This document shows, one piece after another, positions 18,301 to 26,977 of a stretch of 64,000 nucleotides of DNA. The stretch lies in the NCBI RefSeq assembly GCF_003570725.1, contig NZ_QWVS01000016.1, positions 157,219 through 221,218 on the forward strand. Direction: 5' to 3'. Within the stretch, counting starts at the first letter, position 1; every line of letters starts with the position of its first letter. This DNA is from Peribacillus asahii. GTDB lineage: Bacteria; Bacillota; Bacilli; Bacillales; DSM-1321. The position numbers and the translations under genes were made by a program. A model generated the notes under the pieces. It saw only the letters and a program-made list of their open reading frames with translations. It was not told the DNA's origin and searched no databases.

Positions 18301-18813
18301 CTAATTGGAACAGAAGCGCTTCCTGCTGGGGTTCTGTATTTCCATATGCATAATCCAGTCATTAAATCTAAAGGAATGTTAAGTCTTGATCAAATAGAAG
18401 AAGAAATATTTAAAAGCTTTAAAATGAAGGGGCTTATTTTAGGAGATACCAATGTGATTCAACTAATGGACCAATCTCTTGAAGCAGGGGCATCTAGTAA
18501 ATCTCATATCATTCCAGCTAGCCTTAAAAAGGATGGAACGGTGTCCGCTACGTCTAAAATTGCAAGTCGTGATGAATTTTCTCTCCTGCAAAAGCATGTT
18601 CGTCACATTTATGAAAATGCGGGTAATAAAATGGTGAACGGAGATGTCGGAATCGCTCCTTATAAATTGAAAGACCGTACACCATGTAAATATTGTTCAT
18701 TTAAAACGGTTTGCCAGTTTGATTCATCATTAGAAGACAACGAATACCGAACGTTAACAGATAAGAAGCAAAAAGATGTCTTAGCATTGCTGAGAGAGGG
18801 GGTAGAGGTGTGA
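15322..18813 (+). CDS. addB: Helicase-nuclease subunit AddB (RexB)
   Basis: A 1163-residue subunit of the AddAB helicase-nuclease, which resects double-strand breaks and loads RecA after Chi recognition. The N-terminal Walker A motif GRSGTGKT is at residues 8-15. The C-terminal RecB-type nuclease domain includes IGLELGFG and VLDYKSS. The four iron-sulfur cysteines are present at about C799, C1122, C1125 and C1131 (SCPFSH, CKYCSFKTVC), with spacing as in B. subtilis AddB. The GTG start follows AGGAGGGACAGCAG. The stop overlaps the addA start, giving translational coupling. Confidence 0.96.
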   Translation: MTLRFLLGRSGTGKTSFMLDEIRSTLAHHPEGNPIIYLVPDQMTFLSEYKLIKTPGLEGMIRAQVFSFSRLAWRVLQETGGMSRIHLDSVGVNMLIRKIMEEKKEELKVFRRSADKQGFVTQMEQMLVEFKRCCIQPEQLQSFLEQSTATSGVIQDKLHDLEVIYQSFEEKLMGKYLQSEDYFTLLIEKLADSAYIANAQIYVDGFYSLTQQELLILEEMMKRGCSVTVALTLDRPYPSLPPDPLELFRQTGTTYYEIYQTALRLGVPIEEDKVFTEVGRFSENPALKHLEQHFAVRPVRPYESPANVIVSQAVNRRAEVEGIARTIVKLVRDEEYRFRDIAVLMRNGEAYRDIIQTVFRDYEIPLFIDSKRKMLHHPLIELIRSTLDILTSNWRYEPVFQAIKTELLFPAEKNSDLMREQVDRLENYVLSRGIKGEKWTSKERWTYRRFRGLELEERSQTDKERQIEEELNELKQWFTAPILTLSSRINRAETARELSEALYLYLEDIRAAEQLEKLRQAAEEAGDLVAAREHEQAWNAVIDLLDQFVELLSEERMSLKAFALIIEAGLDSLNFSLVPQAMDQVIIANLDLSRLDDVKAAFIIGLNDGVLPGKAAAEGIFSDQDREMLLANGLEVAPSSKIRLLDEEFIAYKAFSTPSHLLYVSYPLADEEGKALLPSSYIKRISDVIPHIHTNLYSNDSFDGSPTEQADFIVNMEVALSHLTSQLQLKKRNYPMHPLWWDVYNALMDDEDMKFETSRVLSSLFYENQAKKLSSETTKQLYGESIMTSVSRMEMFNSCPFSHFAAHGLKLRERQVFRLDAPDIGEMFHGALKIISDYLYEHAISWAALTKDQCLTLARKAVETLAPKLQNQILLSSNRHHYLKRKLEQVIGRASIVLSEQAKLSGFAPIGLELGFGKNETLPPLSFSLQNGTKMELIGRIDRVDKAEESNGIFLRVLDYKSSEKDLSLTEVYYGLALQMLTYLDIVVTHSRSLIGTEALPAGVLYFHMHNPVIKSKGMLSLDQIEEEIFKSFKMKGLILGDTNVIQLMDQSLEAGASSKSHIIPASLKKDGTVSATSKIASRDEFSLLQKHVRHIYENAGNKMVNGDVGIAPYKLKDRTPCKYCSFKTVCQFDSSLEDNEYRTLTDKKQKDVLALLREGVEV

Positions 18814-21800
18814 GTAAAACAATCATTCCTGAGAAGCCAGTGGATGTGACGTGGACAGATGACCAATGGAAGGCGATCTGGGCGAAAGATCAAGACATAT
18901 TAGTCGCGGCTGCGGCTGGATCTGGGAAAACAGCTGTACTAGTCAATCGGATTATCCAAAAAATCCTTTCTGAAGACGATCCAGTAGATGTGGATGAATT
19001 ACTAGTCGTGACATTTACGAATGCGTCCGCTGCTGAAATGCGTCATCGTATTAGTGAAGCACTTGAACAAGCCATTGCTCAAAATCCTAGTTCGCAGCAC
19101 CTTCGTAAACAGCTAAGCTTAATCAATCGAGCGTCTATTTCTACACTACATTCCTTTTGTTTAGAAGTGATTCGTCAGTATTATTACGAAATTGATATTG
19201 ACCCAGGATTCCGGATTGCTGATTCTACAGAGATAGAATTGCTTCGAGATGAAGTGATGGAAGAGCTATTTGAAGAGCACTATGGCCGCAGTGATAATGA
19301 GGAATTTTTCCGATTAGTCGATGCGTTTACGAGCGATCGAAGCGATGCGGATTTGCAGCAAATTGTCCGCTCTTTACATGATTTCTCCCGTTCGCATCCG
19401 AATCCAAGTCAATGGCTGGATGAAGCGGCTGAGATGTATGATCTTTCAGATGATGCTAGAATTGAGGATTTACCATTTATTCAGGCGTTACGATTTGATA
19501 TTTCGTTACAATTGGATAAAGCAAAAGATTTAGTGGAAAAAGCGTTAGATTTAACAAAGGTGCCAGGAGGTCCGGCACCGCGTGTGGAAAATTATCGAGC
19601 GGATTTAGAAATGATTGCAGTGTTATCTCAGGCGAATGAAACATCGTGGTATACCTTGCATGAGGCGATTCAAAACATTTCTTTTACAACGGCTAAGCGC
19701 TGTTCAGGAGCGGACTTTATAAAAGAAATTGTCGATGAAGCGACGAAGCATCGTGATAAAGCGAAAAAAATCGTGAAAACATTACAAGAAGAATTGTTTG
19801 TTCGAAAACCGGAAAGTTATCTTCGTGATATACGAGAACTGAAGAGCTATGTAGAAACATTAGTATTACTGGTTAAGCAGTTTGATACTCGTTTTTTTGC
19901 AGCGAAAACGGAAAAAAATCTGGTGGACTTCTCCGATTTAGAGCATTTTTGTTTAGAGATCTTAACGAAAGAGCTTGAACATGGTGAAAGAAAACCATCA
20001 GACGTTGCGTTAGCTTATCGTAAGCAATTTAAAGAAGTGCTTGTCGATGAGTACCAAGATGTCAATCTTGTTCAAGAATCGATTTTATCGTTAGTGACAG
20101 CGGACGGTGAGCACAGCGGAAATATGTTCATGGTGGGCGATGTAAAGCAGTCGATTTATCGTTTCCGGTTGGCCGAGCCAAATCTATTTCTCGGCAAATA
20201 CAATCGCTTTACTCATGATGGGCAAGAGTCAGGACTTCGAATTGATTTAAATCAGAATTTCCGCAGCCGTATGGAAGTATTAGATGGGACAAACTTTTTA
20301 TTTCAACAGTTGATGGGAATCAAGGTCGGAGAGATTGAGTATGATGAAGATGCGCAATTGAAAAAAGGAGCGCCGTATCCTGAGGATCAATCGTTTCCTA
20401 TTGAGTTATATATCGTAGATGGCGCGCCAAATGAGGAAGAGAGTTTAGCAGATTCTTCTGAGTCAACAGCTGAATTCGAATCGGAAGAATTAGAAAAGGC
20501 GCAATTAGAAGCACGTATGATGGCAAAGTTGATTAAACAAGCTATCAATGAAAAACAACCAATCTATGATCCGAAAACAAAGCAGTATCGTGCGATACAA
20601 TATCGAGATATTGTCATTCTGCTGCGCTCTATGCCATGGGCTCCGCAAATTATGGAGGAATTTAAGAAGCAGGGAATTCCGGTTTATGCGAATTTATCGA
20701 CCGGGTATTTCGAGGCCACAGAAGTAGCGATTATGCTTTCATTATTAAAAGTAATTGATAATCCGCAGCAAGATATTCCGCTTGCTTCTGTATTGCGTTC
20801 ACCGATTGTTGGATTAGATGAAGAGCAAATGGCCAAAATCCGCACGTTCCATTCAGGAAGTTATTATGAAGCACTAGCTGCTTTTTATCGTCAGGGCGAT
20901 GTGAATGAACAAACAGGCTTATATGAACAAGTGGCTGCCTTTTATCGGAAACTTGTGAAGTGGAGAAAGCTTGCCAAGCAAGAATCATTGTCAGATTTAA
21001 TTTGGCTTTTGTATCGCGAAACGAGATTTTATGATTTTGTTGGAGGCATGCCAGGCGGAAAGCAGCGTCAAGCCAATTTGAGAGCCTTTTATGATCGCGC
21101 TAGACAATATGAGTCCAGTTCATTCCGCGGTTTATTCCGCTTTTTACGTTTTATTGAAAGAATGCAAGAACGCGGTGATGATTTAGGAGCTGCCAGAGCA
21201 CTTGGAGAACAAGAGGATGTCGTTCGATTGATGACGATTCATTCTTCAAAAGGTTTAGAGTTCCCTGTTGTGTTTATTGCAGGTCTTTCGAAGCAATTTA
21301 ATATGATGGACTTACGCAAATCCTACTTATTGGATAAGGAGTTCGGGTTTGCGGCGAAATATGTAAATCCAGAGCTTCGAATTACGTATCCATCGTTACC
21401 GCAGCTTGCTTTCAAAAAGAAAAAACAATTAGAGCTGATTGCCGAGGAAATGCGCGTCTTGTATGTGGCTTTAACAAGGGCAAAGGAGAAGCTGTATTTA
21501 ATTGCAAGTGTCAATAATGCAGAGAAGAGCTTGAACAGTTGGTGGAGCAATGCCTCCCATGCTGACTGGCTTTTAAAGGATTATACTCGCGCAGGGGCGA
21601 AAAGCTATCTCGATTGGATTGGACCAGCTCTCATCCGCCATCAGGATGGTCAAAGATTAATGGAGGACCATGTTCCTAACCGTTTGAATGAAAACATTAC
21701 TTCCCATGCGTCCCAATGGATGATTTCCATTGTTCGAAGTGAAGAACTGATGGGAATGGATGAGGAGGAGCTAGCGGAAGATTCATGGCTAGAACAAGTG

Positions 21801-22568
21801 AAGCAATCTAAGAAAGTAGATAGTACTTCGGAATATACGAGTTTGATTGAGGACAATCTACATTGGAGCTATCCGCAAATAAATGCAGCCACTCATCGCT
21901 CTAAGCAATCTGTTTCGGAATTGAAACGCAGATTTGAATTAGCTGATGATCATAGTGCGACAGAGCTGATTGAGTCGTTTAGTCGACCGATTACAAAGCG
22001 GTCGGCTTTTATGCAAGAGAAGTCATTAACGCCAGCTGAAAAAGGAACAATTGTTCATTTAGTCATGCAGCATCTCGATGTAACAGCTGATATAACCGTC
22101 GACTATATTGAACAATTATTGACGAATCTAATTCAGCGTGAGTTGTTAACGGAAGAACAGCGAGTGGCGGTAGATTCACATATTATTATTCAGTTCTTTC
22201 AAACGGAAATTGGTCAGCGGTTGAAAAAGGCAGCTATTGTACGTCGAGAAGTGCCTTTTATGATGTCGCTACCTGCTCATATTGCGTATCCTGATTGGGA
22301 TGAAGGAGAAGAAGAGGTACTCGTCCAAGGTGTCATTGATTGTTTATTTGAAGATGAACAAGGGCTTGTGCTGTTAGATTATAAAACGGATGCGATTACC
22401 GGCCGTTTTTCAAATGGATTTGAAGGAGCTAAAGACATTCTTGCCGAACGCTATCGAACACAGCTTCAATTATATAAAAGGGCAGTCGAAGGAATTTTGC
22501 ATAAAAAAGTAACAAAGTGTTATTTATTTTTCTTTGATGGTGCACATTTATTAGAGATGGAAAGATGA
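18810..22568 (+). CDS. addA: Helicase-nuclease subunit AddA
   Basis: A 1252-residue UvrD-like 3'-5' helicase with a C-terminal nuclease. Motif I AAAAGSGKT is at residues 33-41. Motif II is in LVDEYQDVNLVQE, motif III in VGDVKQSIYRFR, motif V-like in TIHSSKGLEFPVVF and motif VI in EEMRVLYVALTRAKEKL. The nuclease motif LLDYKTD places D1190 and K1192. It works with AddB in recombination repair and in processing transforming DNA. The GTG start overlaps the addB stop by 4 nt. B. subtilis has sbcD/sbcC next; here a MOSC gene follows after a hairpin. Confidence 0.96.
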   Translation: MSKTIIPEKPVDVTWTDDQWKAIWAKDQDILVAAAAGSGKTAVLVNRIIQKILSEDDPVDVDELLVVTFTNASAAEMRHRISEALEQAIAQNPSSQHLRKQLSLINRASISTLHSFCLEVIRQYYYEIDIDPGFRIADSTEIELLRDEVMEELFEEHYGRSDNEEFFRLVDAFTSDRSDADLQQIVRSLHDFSRSHPNPSQWLDEAAEMYDLSDDARIEDLPFIQALRFDISLQLDKAKDLVEKALDLTKVPGGPAPRVENYRADLEMIAVLSQANETSWYTLHEAIQNISFTTAKRCSGADFIKEIVDEATKHRDKAKKIVKTLQEELFVRKPESYLRDIRELKSYVETLVLLVKQFDTRFFAAKTEKNLVDFSDLEHFCLEILTKELEHGERKPSDVALAYRKQFKEVLVDEYQDVNLVQESILSLVTADGEHSGNMFMVGDVKQSIYRFRLAEPNLFLGKYNRFTHDGQESGLRIDLNQNFRSRMEVLDGTNFLFQQLMGIKVGEIEYDEDAQLKKGAPYPEDQSFPIELYIVDGAPNEEESLADSSESTAEFESEELEKAQLEARMMAKLIKQAINEKQPIYDPKTKQYRAIQYRDIVILLRSMPWAPQIMEEFKKQGIPVYANLSTGYFEATEVAIMLSLLKVIDNPQQDIPLASVLRSPIVGLDEEQMAKIRTFHSGSYYEALAAFYRQGDVNEQTGLYEQVAAFYRKLVKWRKLAKQESLSDLIWLLYRETRFYDFVGGMPGGKQRQANLRAFYDRARQYESSSFRGLFRFLRFIERMQERGDDLGAARALGEQEDVVRLMTIHSSKGLEFPVVFIAGLSKQFNMMDLRKSYLLDKEFGFAAKYVNPELRITYPSLPQLAFKKKKQLELIAEEMRVLYVALTRAKEKLYLIASVNNAEKSLNSWWSNASHADWLLKDYTRAGAKSYLDWIGPALIRHQDGQRLMEDHVPNRLNENITSHASQWMISIVRSEELMGMDEEELAEDSWLEQVKQSKKVDSTSEYTSLIEDNLHWSYPQINAATHRSKQSVSELKRRFELADDHSATELIESFSRPITKRSAFMQEKSLTPAEKGTIVHLVMQHLDVTADITVDYIEQLLTNLIQRELLTEEQRVAVDSHIIIQFFQTEIGQRLKKAAIVRREVPFMMSLPAHIAYPDWDEGEEEVLVQGVIDCLFEDEQGLVLLDYKTDAITGRFSNGFEGAKDILAERYRTQLQLYKRAVEGILHKKVTKCYLFFFDGAHLLEMER

Positions 22569-22654
22569 GTGTTTTATAGTTAGAGACCGTTCTGATACAA
22601 TAAAAAGAAACTTCTATTAACGAACGGCTTATAGCTTGTGAAGCAGAAGGGAAA

Positions 22655-22690
22655 CAAAGCAATTGAAGGAGAGTGCTTCAATTGCTTTGT
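22655..22690 (+). terminator. Hairpin after addA
   Basis: A perfect 14-bp stem pairs 22655-22668 with 22676-22689. The U-tract is poor, so it may be a weak terminator or a stabilising 3' end. Confidence 0.6.
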
Positions 22691-22730
22691 ACTTGTGTTA
22701 AGAGTTAAATAAGAAGGGAGTTGGATATCG

Positions 22731-23405
22731 ATGAAAGTTGTTGCACTCAATATTGGGAAACCAATAACGGTAGAATATAACGGGAAAGCATTAACAACAG
22801 GCATATTTAAAAAGCCAAGCCTTGAACCTGTTTTTCTTGGAAAGCTCAATTTTGAAGGAGATGGACAGGCTGATTTGGTAAATCACGGCGGAGCGGATAA
22901 AGCTGTTTGTGTTTATCCGTATGAGCATTATGTTTATTGGGAAGAGACAATAAGTAAAGATCTGGGGAGCAGTGCGTTTGGAGAAAATCTTACGCTGCAA
23001 GGGATGTTAGAACCGGATATACATATAGGAGATATCTATCAAGTAGGAGAGGCAGTCGTTCAGGTGAGTCAACCGAGAGAACCTTGCTTTAAAGTAGCGA
23101 AGAAACATGGGGTGCCTGATTTAGCTTTACAAGTTCAAAACACTGGTTACACAGGGTATTATTTTAGAGTATTAAAAGAAGGGTTGGTTCAAGCAGATTC
23201 CAAAGTTCAATTAATCGAGAAAGATTCTAATCAAATATCGATTCAGTTTGCTAATAATATTATGCATCATGATAAAAGCAATAGAGAAGCGATACAACAG
23301 ATTTTAGCGGTTGAGGCGCTTTCTGATAGTTGGAGAGAGACTTTTATGAAACGTCTAGCAAAGATGGAAACAGATCAGAAAACACAACTGAAAGAAACTC
23401 ATTAA
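22731..23405 (+). CDS. MOSC domain-containing protein (YiiM-like)
   Basis: A 224-residue protein with a MOSC (molybdenum cofactor sulfurase C-terminal) domain followed by a 3-alpha domain, the layout of YiiM. Signatures are LVNHGGADKAVCVYPYEHY, AFGENLTL, HIGDIYQVG and QPREPCFKVAKKHG; the Cys of the last may coordinate the molybdenum cofactor. YiiM-type proteins reduce N-hydroxylated compounds using Moco, which is the likely but unproven role. RBS AGAAGGGAGTTGG. It is monocistronic, convergent with the gerP operon, and separated from it by a shared terminator. Confidence 0.88.
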   Translation: MKVVALNIGKPITVEYNGKALTTGIFKKPSLEPVFLGKLNFEGDGQADLVNHGGADKAVCVYPYEHYVYWEETISKDLGSSAFGENLTLQGMLEPDIHIGDIYQVGEAVVQVSQPREPCFKVAKKHGVPDLALQVQNTGYTGYYFRVLKEGLVQADSKVQLIEKDSNQISIQFANNIMHHDKSNREAIQQILAVEALSDSWRETFMKRLAKMETDQKTQLKETH

Positions 23406-23413
23406 AGCATTGT

Positions 23414-23448
23414 AAACACGCTTGGTTGATAAATAACCAAGCGTGTTT
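23414..23448. terminator. Bidirectional terminator between MOSC gene and gerP operon
   Basis: A perfect 14-bp stem (AAACACGCTTGGTT with its complement at 23435-23448) lies between two convergent transcription units, with A and T runs on the respective sides. Confidence 0.85.
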
Positions 23449-23481
23449 ATATATCAGTAATGCCGTTTAGTTAGGAATCTT

Positions 23482-23700
23482 TTAATTATTTCCGGCAATT
23501 GGTTGGTCAACACCGTTAACATCGAGAACGTTGGTTCCGTTAATCGCGCTAACTGTGGCAATGATGGCTCCGGTATTAGCGGCACCGGAGCCGTTAATTG
23601 TTTTTGTAGCTTGTTTTGGAGAAATCACTGCGGCGTCTCCAAATTGAAGAGTTCCTGAGCCCATATTAGAAATTTGAATAGGTCCTGTAATTGCAGGCAT
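23482..23700 (-). CDS. gerPF: Spore germination protein GerPF
   Basis: A 72-residue protein of the GerPA/GerPF family starting MPAITGPIQISNMGSG. It has the beta-rich pattern shared with GerPA (FGDAAVISPKQATKTINGSGAANTG). GerP proteins are made in the mother cell and sit in the coat, where they help germinants reach receptors at the inner membrane. The ATG at 23700 is preferred over the in-frame ATG at 23709 because AAAGGA lies 8 nt upstream and the family begins MPA. It is the last gene of the operon. Confidence 0.93.
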   Translation of the reverse strand: MPAITGPIQISNMGSGTLQFGDAAVISPKQATKTINGSGAANTGAIIATVSAINGTNVLDVNGVDQPIAGNN

Positions 23701-23722
23701 AATAAACATCCTTTTTTAGTTT

Positions 23723-24130
23723 TTATTCTTCTTTCTTTGTTGAATCCGGCTGGGTGGACTTTCCGTTGTCGGTTAGTTGTCGAGTATGATGAATTTTTGA
23801 TTTCATTCGTATATGTCCTACGTTTCCAAGACCAGCGACGGAGCTGGTGGAAATAGCATTTATATAAATATGACCTGTTTCAATAAATGGACAAAGATGA
23901 TTAAATCGCATTTGAATAGGTTCGGTTATGATCGGGAGAGCCAAGGGGCGCGAAAAAATTTCGTAATCACTAAATTCATCGTCCCGTTCATAGAGAATCT
24001 CGCTTCTTCGTTGAACAGCAAGTGCGTGGACTGTCCCATCGATATAAGAGCAGTCACCAATTTGTAGAGTGGAACTAAAAACAATAGAATTAGATTCCAC
24101 TGATTTGGCTTTAGAAGTTCTTTGAAACAT
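23723..24130 (-). CDS. gerPE: Spore germination protein GerPE
   Basis: A 135-residue GerPE family protein. The start is FQRTSKAKSVESNSIVFSSTLQIGDC, followed by a variable middle and a Lys/Ser/Thr-rich tail. It is part of the coat-permeability set encoded by the operon. It begins 5 nt after the gerPD stop with no clear RBS of its own, so translation is probably coupled. 22 nt separate it from gerPF. Confidence 0.9.
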   Translation of the reverse strand: MFQRTSKAKSVESNSIVFSSTLQIGDCSYIDGTVHALAVQRRSEILYERDDEFSDYEIFSRPLALPIITEPIQMRFNHLCPFIETGHIYINAISTSSVAGLGNVGHIRMKSKIHHTRQLTDNGKSTQPDSTKKEE

Positions 24131-24135
24131 CTCGA

Positions 24136-24312
24136 TTATACTTTCGGAACTAGAGATAATGGCTGGATAATAAGAGATTCAGGCGGGGTATCAAAGGCTG
24201 AAGCGAGCTGAACCGTTTGGACGTCCCCAATAAGAAAAAGAGAAGCACTTGCTACCCCATTGATGTTAATATTATCTACACATAACTGATGATTCACTAC
24301 ATTAAACTCCAT
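24136..24312 (-). CDS. gerPD: Spore germination protein GerPD
   Basis: A 58-residue protein starting MEFNVVNHQLCVDNININGV and ending in PLSLVPKV, matching GerPD in size and position. It is short enough to be missed by ORF cut-offs. The start overlaps the end of gerPC by 11 nt and a GAGG-like sequence lies in the gerPC 3' end (GGAGGAAATCATACTA). The role in the coat is shared with the other GerP proteins; no catalytic motif. Confidence 0.9.
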   Translation of the reverse strand: MEFNVVNHQLCVDNININGVASASLFLIGDVQTVQLASAFDTPPESLIIQPLSLVPKV

Positions 24313-24916
24313 TAGTATGATTTCCTCCTGTCTGTCCTTTTGAATGTGTAATAAAATTCATAAGGGCTACTTGAATATCTGACTTCACCTGTTCAAACAC
24401 TTTTTCTTTTAATTGCTCAAATTGATGCGGCGAGCGTTCGGTTGGCGGGGCCTGATCAAAGTACATATGAATTCGTTGTTCGAGCTGGCGTTCCACATCG
24501 TGTTTGATGAAATCATGGTACGAAGCATCTAGTGTGATACCAGCTTGAGCTTCTGTTTCTTGAATCATCCCATCTAAATTTGACATCAATTCGGCCGTCA
24601 TTTTTTTGACAATTTGCTCCCTGTTCGGAAATGGAAAGGATGTCGGTGAGACAGGTTGATGATTCACCGCGAATTCATCGATATTATTTAAGTCACTAGG
24701 GTTCAGCCCTATATTTAATGTGCCATCAAGAGATTCAACTTTTAGTTGATCGAATTTATATTCAATTCGATCTATATGAACTGGTGGCCTCTCTTTTAGA
24801 ACAGATACTTCTTCGGTTAGGCGTTTGATCTCTTGTTCAAGCTGCTGAATCCGTTTTTCTTGAGCTTCTAGGTAACACTGCATTTGTTTAGAATAGGTGT
24901 ACAAATCATTGTTCAA
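24302..24916 (-). CDS. gerPC: Spore germination protein GerPC
   Basis: A 204-residue protein, the largest GerP product. An N-terminal coiled coil (about residues 10-45, LEAQEKRIQQLEQEIKRL and on) precedes ERPPVHIDRIEYKFDQLKVE and LDGTLNIGLNP. A helical C-terminal part follows. The start is TTG at 24916, supported by GAGGTGATTAA upstream; the next in-frame ATG would remove half the coiled coil. It probably assembles with other GerP proteins in the coat. Confidence 0.9.
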   Translation of the reverse strand: MNNDLYTYSKQMQCYLEAQEKRIQQLEQEIKRLTEEVSVLKERPPVHIDRIEYKFDQLKVESLDGTLNIGLNPSDLNNIDEFAVNHQPVSPTSFPFPNREQIVKKMTAELMSNLDGMIQETEAQAGITLDASYHDFIKHDVERQLEQRIHMYFDQAPPTERSPHQFEQLKEKVFEQVKSDIQVALMNFITHSKGQTGGNHTNGV

Positions 24917-25020
24917 GAGTTAATCACCTCAAACTTTCGCCGAAGATTTTCATTCACTGATACTATATGCAAAAGTTTGAAGTAGGTGAATACCTAGAAG
25001 AAATCTAAAGATAATCGTTG

Positions 25021-25209
25021 TCACAGCGGGACTAAACTAATCCCACCCGTTTCTAACTGTGGTGCTTCTTCCGTAAAGCCGCCTGTATTTGCTAATGCGG
25101 AGTATGGTTTAATGATGCCGGCACTTCCAATTTGAAAGACCGAAGAGTTGCTTATCCCTCCGATTTTAATCATATTAATTTGAATTGTTTGTTGGATATG
25201 AAAAATCAT
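25021..25209 (-). CDS. gerPB: Spore germination protein GerPB
   Basis: A 62-residue protein matching GerPB: IQQTIQINMIKIGGISNSSVFQIGSAG and the ending LETGGISLVPL. Hydrophobic-polar alternation suggests beta structure as in GerPA/GerPF. GAAAGGAGCTTACA precedes the ATG. Separated by about 100 nt from gerPC and by 73 nt from gerPA, both on the same strand. Confidence 0.92.
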   Translation of the reverse strand: MIFHIQQTIQINMIKIGGISNSSVFQIGSAGIIKPYSALANTGGFTEEAPQLETGGISLVPL

Positions 25210-25282
25210 TGTAAGCTCCTTTCCGATAGGCTATGTTAAACAATCTCGTGAATAAATGGATTGCTATATCATAGCCTTCAGT

Positions 25283-25504
25283 TTAGACGTTAAATGCAAT
25301 AGGTTCATCAAGTAGATCAGGATCGTTTATATTCGTTGCACTATGTTGGTTATAAAGAGAAATCGATTGTCCGGTGTTAAATGAACCTGCACCTGCATAG
25401 GTTTTTGCAGTAGAATAAGGAGAAATTTTAAAAACATCGCCAATATGAACAACGCCGCTACCAGACACACTAATGACTTGAATGACTCCGACGATTGCAG
25501 GCAT
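25283..25504 (-). CDS. gerPA: Spore germination protein GerPA
   Basis: A 73-residue protein, exactly the usual GerPA length, starting MPAIVGVIQVISVSGSGVVHIGD. It shares the family pattern with GerPF (ISPYSTAKTYAGAGSFNTG). First gene of the operon. ATG 25504 is chosen because AAAGGA lies 8 nt upstream and the family starts MPA; ATG 25513 would leave only 3 nt. Coat location and a role in germinant access follow from the family. Confidence 0.93.
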   Translation of the reverse strand: MPAIVGVIQVISVSGSGVVHIGDVFKISPYSTAKTYAGAGSFNTGQSISLYNQHSATNINDPDLLDEPIAFNV

Positions 25505-25574
25505 ATCATCCATCCTTTGATTTTTTGATTTATTTATTAAATGTTAGATCACTAGGCAGAAGACTATTTGATGC

Positions 25575-25601
25575 TATAGTATGTATGTGAACGATTAATG
25601 T
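25575..25601 (-). promoter_or_regulatory. SigK-type promoter of the gerP operon
   Basis: On the minus strand AC (25600-25601), 16 nt, then CATACTATA (25575-25583). This fits the mother-cell sigma-K pattern AC-N16-CATAnnnTA. It would start transcription about 65 nt before gerPA. Known gerP operons are SigK-dependent. Confidence 0.7.
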
Positions 25602-25659
25602 GAGTAGGATACTTATGCAAATAGATCTGTCCTACCATACTAATAAAGGGGGGGAGAGC

Positions 25660-26862
25660 GTGAAGGAAGCGATAAATCCGATTGATGAGAAAAAGCGTCT
25701 TGTTCATGTTGATATTTTAAGAGGCATAGCTATTCTAGGAATCTTTTTAGTCAATATGTCGTCTTTTCATATGCCCATTTTATATATCGATGGCTATGAT
25801 GTTTGGACGACAGGGTCTGACCGCTTGCTGTATATGTTTAGTGATATTTTTGCCCAAACTAGTTTTTATCCATTGTTTGCTTTTTTGTTTGGGTTTGGGG
25901 CTATTATTCTTTATGAACGAAGTGTGGAAAAGGGGATATCATTTCCCGTTCTTTTTAGTCGTAGAATGCTTTTCTTGCTCTTTATTGGCTGTATTCATGC
26001 TTTTTTTATTTGGCATGGCGATATTTTGATTACATATGCGGTACTAGGATTTGTATTTTTATTGTTTTATAAATTAAAAGGCAAGACATTATTAATTGTC
26101 GGCTCGCTGCTGTATATGATTCCGGTTATGATTCTAAGCTTGATTATGGTGTTTACGAGCTTGTTTTTTTCAGAGGAATTAGCAACAGAAGTGACAGCCG
26201 ATTATGAGTTAGTAGAACAGTCGCAGGACGTTTATCAACATGGTTCATTTATTGAGGTTACGAAGCAAAGAGTGCAGGATTGGTATTATGTGAATAATAT
26301 AGTAGGACTCGTCATGTATCTCTTTTTCATTTTGCCTTTCTTTTTACTTGGAGCGGGTTTTGCTAAGCTGCGTTGGCTGCATGAGCCGTCTCTTCATAAA
26401 CGAAAACTTATCGTTATCGCGATTGTCTGCTTCATTGTCGGTTTAGCTATTAAATGGCTTCCGTATATAACGGTCTATCATACTGGAACGACTCTCATTC
26501 AAGATGAACTAGGTGGTCCGCTGCTTACTTTTGCTTATATAACAGGTATTACCTTGCTTGTGCAAAAGGACAGCGTACGTCGATTATTACATCCACTCTC
26601 CTATATTGGGAAAATGTCCATGAGCAATTATTTGTTTCAATCGATTGTGTGCACCTTATTGTTTTACTCCTATGGCTTCGGTTTATATGGGCAAGTTTCG
26701 TATACAACAAGCTTTATTCTCATCTTTGTTATTTATGGAGTGCAATGGTTAGCAAGCTATATTTGGCTGAAACACTATCGCTTTGGGCCGATGGAATATG
26801 TATGGAGATGGTTTACGTATAGCAAACGATCCGCAATGAAAAGGCAGATCGAAAAGGGATAG
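25660..26862 (+). CDS. DUF418 family membrane protein
   Basis: A 400-residue membrane protein with about ten hydrophobic segments. It carries the DUF418/acyltransferase-3-like start RLVHVDILRGIAILGIFLVNM and the C-terminal DUF418 block (LSYIGKMSMSNYLFQSIVCTLLFYSYGFGLYG, then QWLASYIWLKHYRFGPMEYVWRWFTY). The start is GTG 25660, preceded by AAAGGGGGGGAG; the in-frame GTG at 25600 lacks an RBS. Function unknown; related YeiB/YrkO/YxaH proteins are uncharacterised. Divergent from gerP. Confidence 0.85.
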   Translation: MKEAINPIDEKKRLVHVDILRGIAILGIFLVNMSSFHMPILYIDGYDVWTTGSDRLLYMFSDIFAQTSFYPLFAFLFGFGAIILYERSVEKGISFPVLFSRRMLFLLFIGCIHAFFIWHGDILITYAVLGFVFLLFYKLKGKTLLIVGSLLYMIPVMILSLIMVFTSLFFSEELATEVTADYELVEQSQDVYQHGSFIEVTKQRVQDWYYVNNIVGLVMYLFFILPFFLLGAGFAKLRWLHEPSLHKRKLIVIAIVCFIVGLAIKWLPYITVYHTGTTLIQDELGGPLLTFAYITGITLLVQKDSVRRLLHPLSYIGKMSMSNYLFQSIVCTLLFYSYGFGLYGQVSYTTSFILIFVIYGVQWLASYIWLKHYRFGPMEYVWRWFTYSKRSAMKRQIEKG

Positions 26863-26977
26863 GTACATGCTTATTTCTTCATGCAAAGGGGAAATAAGGA
26901 CAGAATGCTTAATTTTGTTTTTTAACTCTTGTCTGTGATATGATGTAGGAGAATTTGTACTAGGGGGCTTTAAACTT

